From NCBI GenBank assembly GCA_031551635.1, contig JAVBNH010000006.1, positions 1 through 64,000 of the forward strand: 64,000 nucleotides of DNA, written 5' to 3'. The translations under genes and the position numbers were made by a program. Within the stretch, counting starts at the first letter, position 1; each line of letters starts with the position of its first letter. The DNA comes from JAVBNH01 sp031551635. GTDB lineage: Bacteria; Bacillota; Clostridia; Oscillospirales; Acutalibacteraceae. Shown here in pieces: positions 51,267-58,575 of this stretch. Below the pieces are notes generated by a model. The model ran no database searches and was not told the DNA's origin. It saw only the letters and a program-made list of their open reading frames with translations.

Positions 51267-52394
51267 TTATCCCTTTAATTTTTCAAGTGACTGCATTTTA
51301 AGATACGCGTTAATGAAGCCGTCAAGGTCGCCGTCCATAACTGCGTTTATATTGCCGTTTTCGAAGTTTGTCCGGTGGTCCTTGGCGAGGGTATAGGGCA
51401 TAAAAACATAGGAGCGAATTTGGCTTCCCCAGCCGATTTCCTTTTGGTCGCCCTTGATATCCTCAATCTTTTCAAGGTTTTCGCGCTCTTTTATTTCAAT
51501 GAGCTTTGACTTGAGCATCTTCAGCGCAACCTCGCGGTTCTGGTGCTGACTTCTCTCCACCTGACACGAGCAGACAATGCCTGTCGGAATATGCGTCAGG
51601 CGAACAGCGGACGAGGTTTTGTTTACCTTCTGCCCTCCTGCGCCGCTCGCGCGGTAAACGTCCATTTTTATGTCGTCCGGGCTAATCTCAACGTCAACGG
51701 TGTCGTCTATTTCAGGCATGACCTCAAGTGAGGCGAAGGAGGTGTGCCTTCTGCCGGAGGCGTCGAAGGGCGAAACCCGCACGAGCCTGTGGATTCCCAT
51801 CTCACTTTTCATATAACCGTAGGCGTTAATACCCTCGATTAATATAGTCGCCGATTTGATTCCCGCCTCGTCACCGTCAAGTATATCAAGCGTCGAGGTG
51901 GTGAAGCCGTGGCGTTCGCCCCAGCGGTGATACATGCGGAAAAGCATCAGCGCCCAGTCCTGAGCCTCGGTGCCTCCCGCGCCCGCGTGGAAGGTTAAAA
52001 TTGCATTTTTAGAATCATATTCACCTGTCAGCAGGGTCGCGAGCGTCTGAGAATCAAGCTCTTTTTTTACATCATTGACGCTTTTCGTGCACTCCTCAAG
52101 CATCGAGGCATCCTCTTCTTCATTCGCCATCTCAATGAGTGTGAGAGCGTCATTAAAATCGTTCGCCAGCGTGCGGTAATCCTGAACACGGTACTTCAGG
52201 GCGCTGATTCTCTGCATAACCTTCTGAGAGGTCGCTATGTCATCCCAAAAGCCGTCAGCGCCGGATTCTTCTTCAAGGCGGGCAATCTCAGCCTCCATAG
52301 CCTCGAGCCCGAGGGCTGCCGCGAGCTCCTTCAAGGGCTTTTCACTCTCAAGCAAGTATAATCTCAATTCGTCATACTGTAACAATATAATCAC
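51267..52394 (-). CDS. prfB: peptide chain release factor 2
   Basis: A 375-residue RF2 that reads UGA and UAA: SPF codon-recognition motif in VRVSPFDASGRRHTS and the catalytic GGQ in GAGGQKVNKTSS. The frame is continuous from the GTG at 52394, so the programmed +1 frameshift found in most RF2 genes is absent. A consensus promoter lies at 52432-52460. Confidence 0.95.
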   Translation of the reverse strand: MIILLQYDELRLYLLESEKPLKELAAALGLEAMEAEIARLEEESGADGFWDDIATSQKVMQRISALKYRVQDYRTLANDFNDALTLIEMANEEEDASMLEECTKSVNDVKKELDSQTLATLLTGEYDSKNAILTFHAGAGGTEAQDWALMLFRMYHRWGERHGFTTSTLDILDGDEAGIKSATILIEGINAYGYMKSEMGIHRLVRVSPFDASGRRHTSFASLEVMPEIDDTVDVEISPDDIKMDVYRASGAGGQKVNKTSSAVRLTHIPTGIVCSCQVERSQHQNREVALKMLKSKLIEIKERENLEKIEDIKGDQKEIGWGSQIRSYVFMPYTLAKDHRTNFENGNINAVMDGDLDGFINAYLKMQSLEKLKG

Positions 52395-52431
52395 ACATTC
52401 CTTATTTTATGAATAGGGTTATAACTGAGTT

Positions 52432-52460
52432 ATTATAGTACAATTTGCCCTATTTGTCAA
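52432..52460 (-). promoter_or_regulatory. consensus promoter of prfB
   Basis: Minus-strand TTGACA (52455-52460), 17-bp spacer, TATAAT (52432-52437). Confidence 0.85.
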
Positions 52461-52502
52461 ACACAAAAAATCAAAAAAAATAGAAAAATTCGCATTACGG
52501 TA

Positions 52503-52531
52503 TTGACATTTAAAACATTTGTTTGTATAAT
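52503..52531 (+). promoter_or_regulatory. consensus promoter of the radical-SAM pair
   Basis: TTGACA (52503-52508), 17-bp spacer, TATAAT (52526-52531). The leader of about 175 nt contains heptamer array H10. Confidence 0.85.
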
Positions 52532-52549
52532 GGTTTAAACATTTGTTTG
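52513..52549 (+). promoter_or_regulatory. twin operator-like boxes
   Basis: AAACATTTGTTTG occurs twice, at 52513-52525 (between -35 and -10) and 52537-52549 (just after -10), 24 bp apart. Each is an imperfect palindrome (AAACA-TT-TGTTT). The placement is typical of a repressor. They resemble a relaxed LexA box (GAAC-N4-GTTC) with the outer G and C changed to A and T. Confidence 0.6.
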
Positions 52550-52627
52550 CGTGTCTATTTTTTCATCAAAATATAATCACCCGCGGCTGATTGATTAAAA
52601 TCCACTTTTTACCAAAGCGCGACCTTC

Positions 52628-52648
52628 TTTAATGTCTAATGTCCAATG
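52628..52648. repeat. heptamer array H10 (TCTAATG-type, x3)
   Basis: TTTAATG, TCTAATG, TCCAATG, then two looser units (CAAATG, TCAAATA) to 52661. It lies in the leader of the radical-SAM gene. Confidence 0.8.
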
Positions 52649-52712
52649 CAAATGTCAAATAAAAGCACAGCTAACAAAGCCAGGAAATATATCTGCTAAG
52701 GAAATCTTTATC

Positions 52713-54017
52713 ATGGACTCTTTCGAAAAACTGAAAATACTCACGGATTCGGCTAAATATGATGTCGCCTGCACCAGCAGCGGCAACGACCGGAGCGCCC
52801 AGGGTAACACTATCGGCAATGCGGTTGCCTGCGGAATATGTCACAGCTTCGCTGCGGACGGACGCTGTATCAGCCTGCTGAAGGTGCTTTTGTCAAACTC
52901 CTGCGTCTATGACTGTCAATATTGTCAAAACAGAAAATCAAATGACATAAAACGCGCAAGCTTTACCCCGCGGGAGCTTGCCGACCTCACCATGCATTTT
53001 TACCGCAGAAATTATATCGAGGGTCTTTTCCTCAGCTCCGGCATTCTCCGCAATCCCGATTATACCTGCGAACAGCTCATCGAAACGCTGAAAATACTGC
53101 GCGAGGAGTACCGTTTCGGCGGTTATATTCACACGAAAGCGATACCCGGCGCGAGTGATTTGCTGCTCGGGAGGCTCGGGCAGCTGACCGACAGAATGAG
53201 CATAAACATTGAGCTTCCGTCACAGAAAAGCCTTGAGCTGCTTGCCCCCGACAAGTCAAAGCATGATATACTCCGCCCGATGGGGCTTATTACCGAAAAA
53301 ATCGCCGAAAACACTACCGACCTTGTGAGATACAATCACGCGCCGAAATTCTCACCCGCCGGTCAGAGCACCCAGATGATAGTCGGCGCGACCGATGACA
53401 CCGATTATAAAATTCTTAATTTATCCGAGGCGCTTTATAAAAAATACAAGCTGAAAAGGGTGTTTTACTCGGCATATATTCCCGTTTCTAACAATCCTTT
53501 ATTGCCCTCCCCTCTCGAAAAACCCCCGCTGCTGCGCGAGCACAGGCTGTATCAGGCGGATTGGCTGCTGCGTTTTTACGGCTTCAGCGCCGCTGAGCTG
53601 CTGGACGAAAAACACCAGAATTTTAACCCGTTGATAGACCCGAAATGTAACTGGGCGATAAATCATATGGGAATATTCCCCCTTGAGGTTAACAAAGCAC
53701 CGAGGGAGCTTCTGCTGCGCGTCCCGGGTATGGGAATAAAAAGCGTTGAGAGAATTATAAAGGCACGCCGCGCTACAAAACTTGACTTTGACACACTTAA
53801 AAAAATCGGTGTTGTGCTCAAAAGAGCGCAGTATTTCATCACCTGCGGCGGCAAAATCGCGAACGGCTTGAAAATCAATCCCGACAGTGCAATTAACGCC
53901 CTTATTTCCGACCACTGCAGGGATTTATATTTGAGCGCGCAAAATATACAGATGAGTATGTTCGACATAAATATCACGAGGGAGGATGTCGCGAAATGCC
54001 TGAGCGGTCAGATGTAG
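52713..54017 (+). CDS. putative DNA modification/repair radical SAM protein (TIGR03916 type)
   Basis: A 434-residue radical-SAM protein. The [4Fe-4S] motif CVYDCQYC gives Cys 64, 68 and 71; further Cys at 20, 40, 43 and 52 precede it. A C-terminal helix-hairpin-helix (LLLRVPGMGIKSVERIIKARR) suggests DNA binding. The protein corresponds to TIGR03916, known to occur as a pair with the next gene's family and named for its link to uracil-DNA glycosylase domains; its reaction is unknown. ATG 52713 (MDSFEKLKIL) gives the family start. It is transcribed from a promoter with twin operators. Confidence 0.88.
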   Translation: MDSFEKLKILTDSAKYDVACTSSGNDRSAQGNTIGNAVACGICHSFAADGRCISLLKVLLSNSCVYDCQYCQNRKSNDIKRASFTPRELADLTMHFYRRNYIEGLFLSSGILRNPDYTCEQLIETLKILREEYRFGGYIHTKAIPGASDLLLGRLGQLTDRMSINIELPSQKSLELLAPDKSKHDILRPMGLITEKIAENTTDLVRYNHAPKFSPAGQSTQMIVGATDDTDYKILNLSEALYKKYKLKRVFYSAYIPVSNNPLLPSPLEKPPLLREHRLYQADWLLRFYGFSAAELLDEKHQNFNPLIDPKCNWAINHMGIFPLEVNKAPRELLLRVPGMGIKSVERIIKARRATKLDFDTLKKIGVVLKRAQYFITCGGKIANGLKINPDSAINALISDHCRDLYLSAQNIQMSMFDINITREDVAKCLSGQM

Positions 54018-54784
54018 TTTATATTTATGACGGCTCTCTCGAGGGACTTTTCTGCTGTATTTTTGAGAGCTTCAATGAAAAAGAGGTACCGGTGGATGTT
54101 TTTTCCAGAGCGGATTATTGCTGCAGTCTCTACCGTGAGAAAATTGTCGAAACAGATTTGAATAAATTCGCGAGGGTTAAAAACGGACTGCTTGACAAAT
54201 GCGGCGAGGAGGTTTATTCTTTGATTGTCAGTGCTTATTATTCAGCGCTTGATAAGAAAGAAATGACTATATGCGACTTCGCACGAATAGCTTTCGCGAA
54301 CGGCAAAAAAGTAATGGATGCGTGGGGTAATCAGACCGTCTGCGCTATGCTGAACGCACAAAAACACCTCGGAAGCGAGGCGCATTTACTCAAAGGTTTT
54401 ATCCGTTTTTCCGTATATGACGGTGTAATGGTTTCGGTTATTGAGCCGAAAAATTATGTTTTACCATATATCAGTGACCATTTTTGCAGCCGTTTTCACG
54501 GCGAAACCTTCATGATTTATGACAAAACTCACGGCTGCGCTCTGGTTTACCGCCCTCATGAGCAGCGTATAATCGAGGTTGATTCCTTCAGCGAGCCGGA
54601 AGCCGGCGAGGAGGAGCAGCATTACAGAAAAATGTGGAAAACCTTTTACGATACAATAGCGATAAAGGAACGCGAAAACCCTGTCTGCCGCCGCTCCCAC
54701 ATGCCTATGCGGTACTGGACGCAAATGACGGAATTCCGGGAAGCGGAAAGCGGGAGTAAGCAGTTATACAGCGGTGATAGGTAA
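53996..54784 (+). CDS. TIGR03915/DUF4130-type probable DNA metabolism protein
   Basis: A 262-residue protein of the family that partners the radical-SAM gene: VVYIYDGSLEGLFCCIFESF at the start and PLRYWxxMTEF-like MPMRYWTQMTEF at the end, with HMPMRYW conserved. It overlaps the preceding gene by 22 bases, so translation is coupled. In many genomes this domain is fused to a uracil-DNA glycosylase domain; here it is not. Function unproven. Confidence 0.85.
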   Translation: MPERSDVVYIYDGSLEGLFCCIFESFNEKEVPVDVFSRADYCCSLYREKIVETDLNKFARVKNGLLDKCGEEVYSLIVSAYYSALDKKEMTICDFARIAFANGKKVMDAWGNQTVCAMLNAQKHLGSEAHLLKGFIRFSVYDGVMVSVIEPKNYVLPYISDHFCSRFHGETFMIYDKTHGCALVYRPHEQRIIEVDSFSEPEAGEEEQHYRKMWKTFYDTIAIKERENPVCRRSHMPMRYWTQMTEFREAESGSKQLYSGDR

Positions 54785-54809
54785 GAGATGATTTAGTGGA
54801 TAGTTAAAC

Positions 54810-55146
54810 TGTACCCCGTAGAATGGACACTGCTAAAAGTGGAAAAGCACAGGACATCCCCGAAAAACGGACAGAAAAAGTGGGTGAAAGAGTGCGGAAA
54901 CCCAAACGGTGGACAATATGGAAGTAAGCAAAAGTGATTAGTACCTTAGTAGGCTGAAAGCTCAACAAAAAACAAGACTTGGGTTGTGGGCTTGGCAAGC
55001 CAAGCCCACGTTAGAATAAGCACTAATTGGGGCTCTGCCCCAAACCCCGAGGTTTAACGCGTTTGTTTCCGGGAAGCAGTAATACCATGCCGCATCATTT
55101 CGAATTAAACTTTGCACTATTAAAATTGTCCTTGACAAAGGGTACA
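54810..55146. mobile_element. possible IS3-like remnant or MITE
   Basis: TGTACCCCGTAGAATGGACA (54810-54829) is answered 337 bp away by TGTCCTTGACAAAGGGTACA (55127-55146): 14 of 20 positions match as inverted repeats, with TGTAC...GGACA ends like IS3-family elements. No transposase remains. No target duplication is evident. Confidence 0.4.
54939..55014 (+). repeat. dispersed ~75-bp hairpin repeat (copy D)
   Basis: Nearly identical to copy B, including the whole GTGGGCTTGG-CAAG-CCAAGCCCAC hairpin and GTTAG end; only a few substitutions and one insertion in the A-run. It lies inside the IS-remnant-like segment. Confidence 0.85.
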
Positions 55147-55214
55147 CTTCAATTATACAGTGTACACTTCAAGAGTATACAACAAATCAGTGTTTACTTA
55201 AAATATAAAATTTT

Positions 55215-55943
55215 TTACAGCCTTTCCAAAACCTCAATCATTTCAGACCATTCATTGATGTGCAGAAATTCAAATTCTGCATCAATATCTGCTTTTTTTC
55301 TTGGCTGCCCGATAATCGGGCTGTCGTAAAGCACCGGGAAAATCCCCACAGCGTGAGAGCCCTTTACATCGGCGTTAACGCTGTCACCGCAGTACCAGAC
55401 CTTATCAGACGGAAGCCCCGCCTTTTTCAAAGCAATTTCATAAATGAAGCTATTCGGCTTTTTATAAATATAATCGCTGCTTGTCATTATAAATTCAAAA
55501 TTATTCTCCGGAATATTTTTGCTGATACGCCTGCCCAGTGTCCCGCCAGAAAACGGCAGGTTGCTGATGACCGCGCTTCTGATGTTTTTCGATTTTATCA
55601 GCTTTAAAAGCTCCCCTATTCCCGGCATCAGAGTCCCCGGCGAGGCATTCTCCCAGAAGGCTTCTTCCACTTCTTCATGTGGTACGCCGAACTCAACGCC
55701 AAGTCTCTCGGCTACGATTTTTATTATCTGGGCTCCCGGAATATCAATCCCCGATTTGCCCGCCGTTTTTTCAATCGCGGCGAAGGTCATCATCATCGAA
55801 AGCGCGAATTCGCCGGAATCCAGACCCCCAGGATTTTTTGAAACTAGAGACATCACCGCTTCGGTTCCTTTTTGTGCGTCAAGCTCTCCTTCAAACATGA
55901 GCGTATTTCCGTAATCGAATATAATCATCTCTGGCTTAGTCAT
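55215..55943 (-). CDS. HAD-superfamily hydrolase
   Basis: A 242-residue HAD phosphatase with an alpha-helical cap. Motif I IIFDYGNTL (nucleophile Asp10), motif II VISNLPF, motif III KKPNSFIY, motif IV CGDSVNADVKG. It resembles YjjG-like nucleotidases and phosphoglycolate phosphatases; substrate unknown. It follows the membrane phosphoesterase gene after 10 bases. Confidence 0.87.
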   Translation of the reverse strand: MTKPEMIIFDYGNTLMFEGELDAQKGTEAVMSLVSKNPGGLDSGEFALSMMMTFAAIEKTAGKSGIDIPGAQIIKIVAERLGVEFGVPHEEVEEAFWENASPGTLMPGIGELLKLIKSKNIRSAVISNLPFSGGTLGRRISKNIPENNFEFIMTSSDYIYKKPNSFIYEIALKKAGLPSDKVWYCGDSVNADVKGSHAVGIFPVLYDSPIIGQPRKKADIDAEFEFLHINEWSEMIEVLERL

Positions 55944-55953
55944 TTTATTACCC

Positions 55954-56829
55954 CTATTTCTTCTTTAATGTTATACTGATAATTTCGGGACTGTTTAAGA
56001 ACCGCAGTCCGAAATTTCCCGCACTAAGTCCCCGACTCACAAGCATTTTGCGGCTATTTAACTCGTATATACCACCGTCATATTTCGGAAAAAGCGTGAC
56101 ATCAGGCGAAAGAATTCCCCCGATAAAGGGTAATCGAATCAGTCCGCCGTGAATATGACCGCAGAAAGTCAAATCAGCTCCCCACTCAGCATAGGTTTCG
56201 AAATATATCGGATTATGCGTAAGAAGAATATTGAAACCTTCATTATCTTTACTTCCGAGCAATTTGTTCATTTCCTCAAGAGAAAAATATGTCGCATTGC
56301 TTTTCTTCTTGGACGAGCCGCCATAAAATTCAAGACCGTAGGTCAGCCCGTAAATATTTATCACAGAGCTTCCCTTTTTTATCTCTGCTTTTTCATTTTC
56401 GAGCGTTTTTACACCGATTTCGCCGAGCGTTTTCATCAAGTTAAGTTCAAATTTCGGGGTCCCTCTCAGCTCATGATTGCCCTTGATATAGTATACCTCA
56501 TAGCTCGCCGCGAGCGTCCGAGACAATTCCCAGAAGCTCTCGCCTGATTCGTCCGGCTCAATCATATCACCGGTCATAACGACTATATCAGGATTAATTT
56601 TTTTAACCGCGTCAACGATTTTCGCGTTATCCTTACCATATTTCGAGCGGTGCAGGTCAGAGAGCTGAACAATTTTATACCCGTCAAAATCAGCCGGTAA
56701 ATTCGTGAAGTCACCTTCAAATTTTCCTACCGTAAAAAGAAAATAATTCATAATTAAAATAAAAACACAAACAACCGCCAAAGACAGCACGGTATAAACA
56801 AATATGAGCGGCATTTTTCTTTTACCCAT
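55954..56829 (-). CDS. membrane-anchored metallophosphoesterase
   Basis: A 291-residue protein: one N-terminal transmembrane helix (about 5-32) then a calcineurin-like domain with QLSDLHRSKYG, MTGDMIE, GNHELRG, LLTHNP and FCGHIHGG. It resembles YkuE/YpbG-like phosphoesterases acting at the membrane (substrate unknown). ATG 56829 has AGGA five bases upstream; ATG 56853 is an alternative. Confidence 0.88.
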   Translation of the reverse strand: MGKRKMPLIFVYTVLSLAVVCVFILIMNYFLFTVGKFEGDFTNLPADFDGYKIVQLSDLHRSKYGKDNAKIVDAVKKINPDIVVMTGDMIEPDESGESFWELSRTLAASYEVYYIKGNHELRGTPKFELNLMKTLGEIGVKTLENEKAEIKKGSSVINIYGLTYGLEFYGGSSKKKSNATYFSLEEMNKLLGSKDNEGFNILLTHNPIYFETYAEWGADLTFCGHIHGGLIRLPFIGGILSPDVTLFPKYDGGIYELNSRKMLVSRGLSAGNFGLRFLNSPEIISITLKKK

Positions 56830-56854
56830 CCTTTTCCTCATCATCCGATACATT

Positions 56855-56886
56855 TAAAAATAAAAGCGATGCCGGGAAAGCACCGC
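56855..56886 (-). terminator. terminator of the small amphipathic peptide gene
   Basis: Minus-strand GCGGTGC pairs with GCATCGC around a 7-nt loop, followed by TTTTATTTTT. Confidence 0.7.
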
Positions 56887-56916
56887 TAATGCAGGAAATA
56901 TGTCTTCAAGAGAAAA

Positions 56917-57078
56917 TTAAATTGTTACCGGGAATGTGAATAATTTCGCGAGCATATCGATGAGGTTAAAAAAGAATTTCAAAAATGCCTCATAAGTACG
57001 GATAAAATAATCCCCAAGAGGGTTCAAGAAATCATCAAGTAATGGCATATTTGTTCCGGCAGTGGTCTCTTCTTCCAT
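56917..57078 (-). CDS. 53-residue amphipathic small protein, unrecognised
   Basis: An unrecognised small gene with all signals of expression: promoter (57150-57178), GGAG nine bases before ATG 57078, and its own terminator. The N-terminal half is acidic (MEEETTAGTNMPLLDDFLNP). The C-terminal half is aromatic and amphipathic with phenylalanines spaced for one helix face (YEAFLKFFFNLIDMLAKLF). No Cys and no signal peptide. An earlier in-frame ATG at 57093 would add five residues. It could be membrane-associated; function unknown. Confidence 0.65.
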   Translation of the reverse strand: MEEETTAGTNMPLLDDFLNPLGDYFIRTYEAFLKFFFNLIDMLAKLFTFPVTI

Positions 57079-57149
57079 TCTAAACATCTCCATTTAATTT
57101 ATTCTGTGTGTTCACCCGCAAAAACTGCAGATAAAACCTTACAGGTCTA

Positions 57150-57178
57150 ATTCTATATTAAAAAACATATTTTGTCAA
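57150..57178 (-). promoter_or_regulatory. promoter of the small peptide gene
   Basis: Minus-strand TTGACA (57173-57178), 17-bp spacer, TAGAAT (57150-57155). Confidence 0.7.
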
Positions 57179-57198
57179 CACAAAATGGGGTATATTAT

Positions 57199-58485
57199 AT
57201 GAATGAATTGATTTATACAAAAAAAATTTCCGTGAGCTATGACTATGATGTCGCAGTCATCGGAGGAGGAATCGCAGGTGTCTGCGCCGCGATAGCCGCT
57301 TCGCTTCAGGGCGCGAGAGTTATACTCATCGAGCGTTTCGCCGTGTGCGGCGGCAACAGCACAAGCGGCGGAGTTGCGAGTTTTTGCGGCAATACAGTCG
57401 GTGTGGGTCAGGTTTTTGACATGATTGTCTCCTCGCTCGAGCAGTTTAATGCCATCGCGCCATTAAACAGTGAAAAAAGCTCAAGAGTTTTCGACCATGA
57501 AATTCTCGCGGTCATACTTCAGGAATTGCTCATTCGGAACAATGTCAAGCTGCTGCTGCACACTAGGCTTATTGACGTTATTACCAAAAGCAGGCTTGTA
57601 AGCGAATGTATAATAGCCGGAAAATCAGGTATTGAAGCGGTGAGAGCAAAGGTTTTCATCGATTGCAGCGGCGAAGGTGACATTGCCCGCTTTGCAGGCT
57701 TCAAGACAATGAAAGGAAACAACAAGGGTTATAGTCTGCCAATGTCCTTCATGTATTTTATCAGGCATTCCGATAAAAATCATACCCAGATTCCGCAAGG
57801 GTGGTTCGAAAATATTTCCACTGAAGAAAATTTACCGATGACCAGCATCTGGCCTTACGGAGAGGGCGGCAACGCAATAAAAATTAAAGTACCGATGTAT
57901 GATGCATGCGAAACTGAGTCGCTCACAAACGCGGAAATTGCGGCAAGGCGTAAAATGATGTCGGTTATAGATTTTCATCAGCGTCACCAGGGGCGTCCCT
58001 GGCTTTTTGACCACGCCTCTCCTATAATCGGGATCAGAGAAGGCTGCCGAATACTGGGCGACTATGTGCTGAAGGTGGCAGATTTAAGGGCTGGCGCTCA
58101 TTTCGCGGACGCGGTAGCAGTCGGTACCTTTTACCTCGACGGACACAAGCCGGACGATGACAAACGCACTTACATATTGCCGAAGGACGAGCTTTATGTG
58201 CCGCCCTACGACATACCCCTGCGTTCACTGACTGCTCGGGACGCTGACAATCTGATGATGGCAGGCAGATGCATTTCCGCCGACCAGCTCGCTCTCTCGT
58301 CCGCGAGAGTAACTACTACCTGCGCTATGACCGGTCAGGCGGCGGGAATAACCTCAGCTCTGGCAGCCTTGAGAAATAAACAAATAAGAGACATTGACGC
58401 AGCGGAAATCAGGGAAAAGCTCGCCATGGGCGGTGCGATTTTCGACAAGGAAAAAATCAAAAGCGTTTACAGAGCTAAATCCTGA
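57199..58485 (+). CDS. FAD-dependent oxidoreductase (FAD_oxidored family)
   Basis: A 428-residue flavoprotein: dinucleotide motif VIGGGIAGVCAAIAAS, CGGNSTSGGVASFCG, a DCSGEGDIARFAG segment and a C-terminal NLMMAGRCISADQLALSSARV that closes the FAD site. This is the PF12831 family, often found with glycan-degradation genes and of unknown substrate. ATG 57199 is chosen because it gives the family N-terminus and has TGGGG upstream. Confidence 0.88.
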   Translation: MNELIYTKKISVSYDYDVAVIGGGIAGVCAAIAASLQGARVILIERFAVCGGNSTSGGVASFCGNTVGVGQVFDMIVSSLEQFNAIAPLNSEKSSRVFDHEILAVILQELLIRNNVKLLLHTRLIDVITKSRLVSECIIAGKSGIEAVRAKVFIDCSGEGDIARFAGFKTMKGNNKGYSLPMSFMYFIRHSDKNHTQIPQGWFENISTEENLPMTSIWPYGEGGNAIKIKVPMYDACETESLTNAEIAARRKMMSVIDFHQRHQGRPWLFDHASPIIGIREGCRILGDYVLKVADLRAGAHFADAVAVGTFYLDGHKPDDDKRTYILPKDELYVPPYDIPLRSLTARDADNLMMAGRCISADQLALSSARVTTTCAMTGQAAGITSALAALRNKQIRDIDAAEIREKLAMGGAIFDKEKIKSVYRAKS

Positions 58486-58505
58486 TATTTTTGTACAAAT
58501 TATGC

Positions 58506-58534
58506 TTGATTAATTATTTATTTTATGTTATGAT
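58506..58534 (+). promoter_or_regulatory. promoter of the secreted beta-helix protein gene
   Basis: TTGATT (58506-58511), 17-bp spacer, TATGAT (58529-58534). Confidence 0.6.
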
Positions 58535-58575
58535 TTTGAGGTAAACCTTTTACATACAGAAAGGAATGACACTTC

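Larger units (their letters stand above)
54785..55214. other. repeat-mosaic intergenic region
   Basis: About 430 bases with no real gene. It contains an IS-remnant-like segment (54810-55146), repeat copy D and a perfect hairpin TTGGGGC-TCT-GCCCCAA (55027-55043). GTACACTTCAA occurs twice near 55142 and 55163. Reading frames here are artefacts. Confidence 0.7.

Noticed and set aside
55131..55162. Promoter TTGACA...TATACA pointing right at 55131-55158
   Set aside because: It overlaps the inverted-repeat end of the IS-like remnant and leads to no plus-strand gene for about 2 kb; left unannotated.
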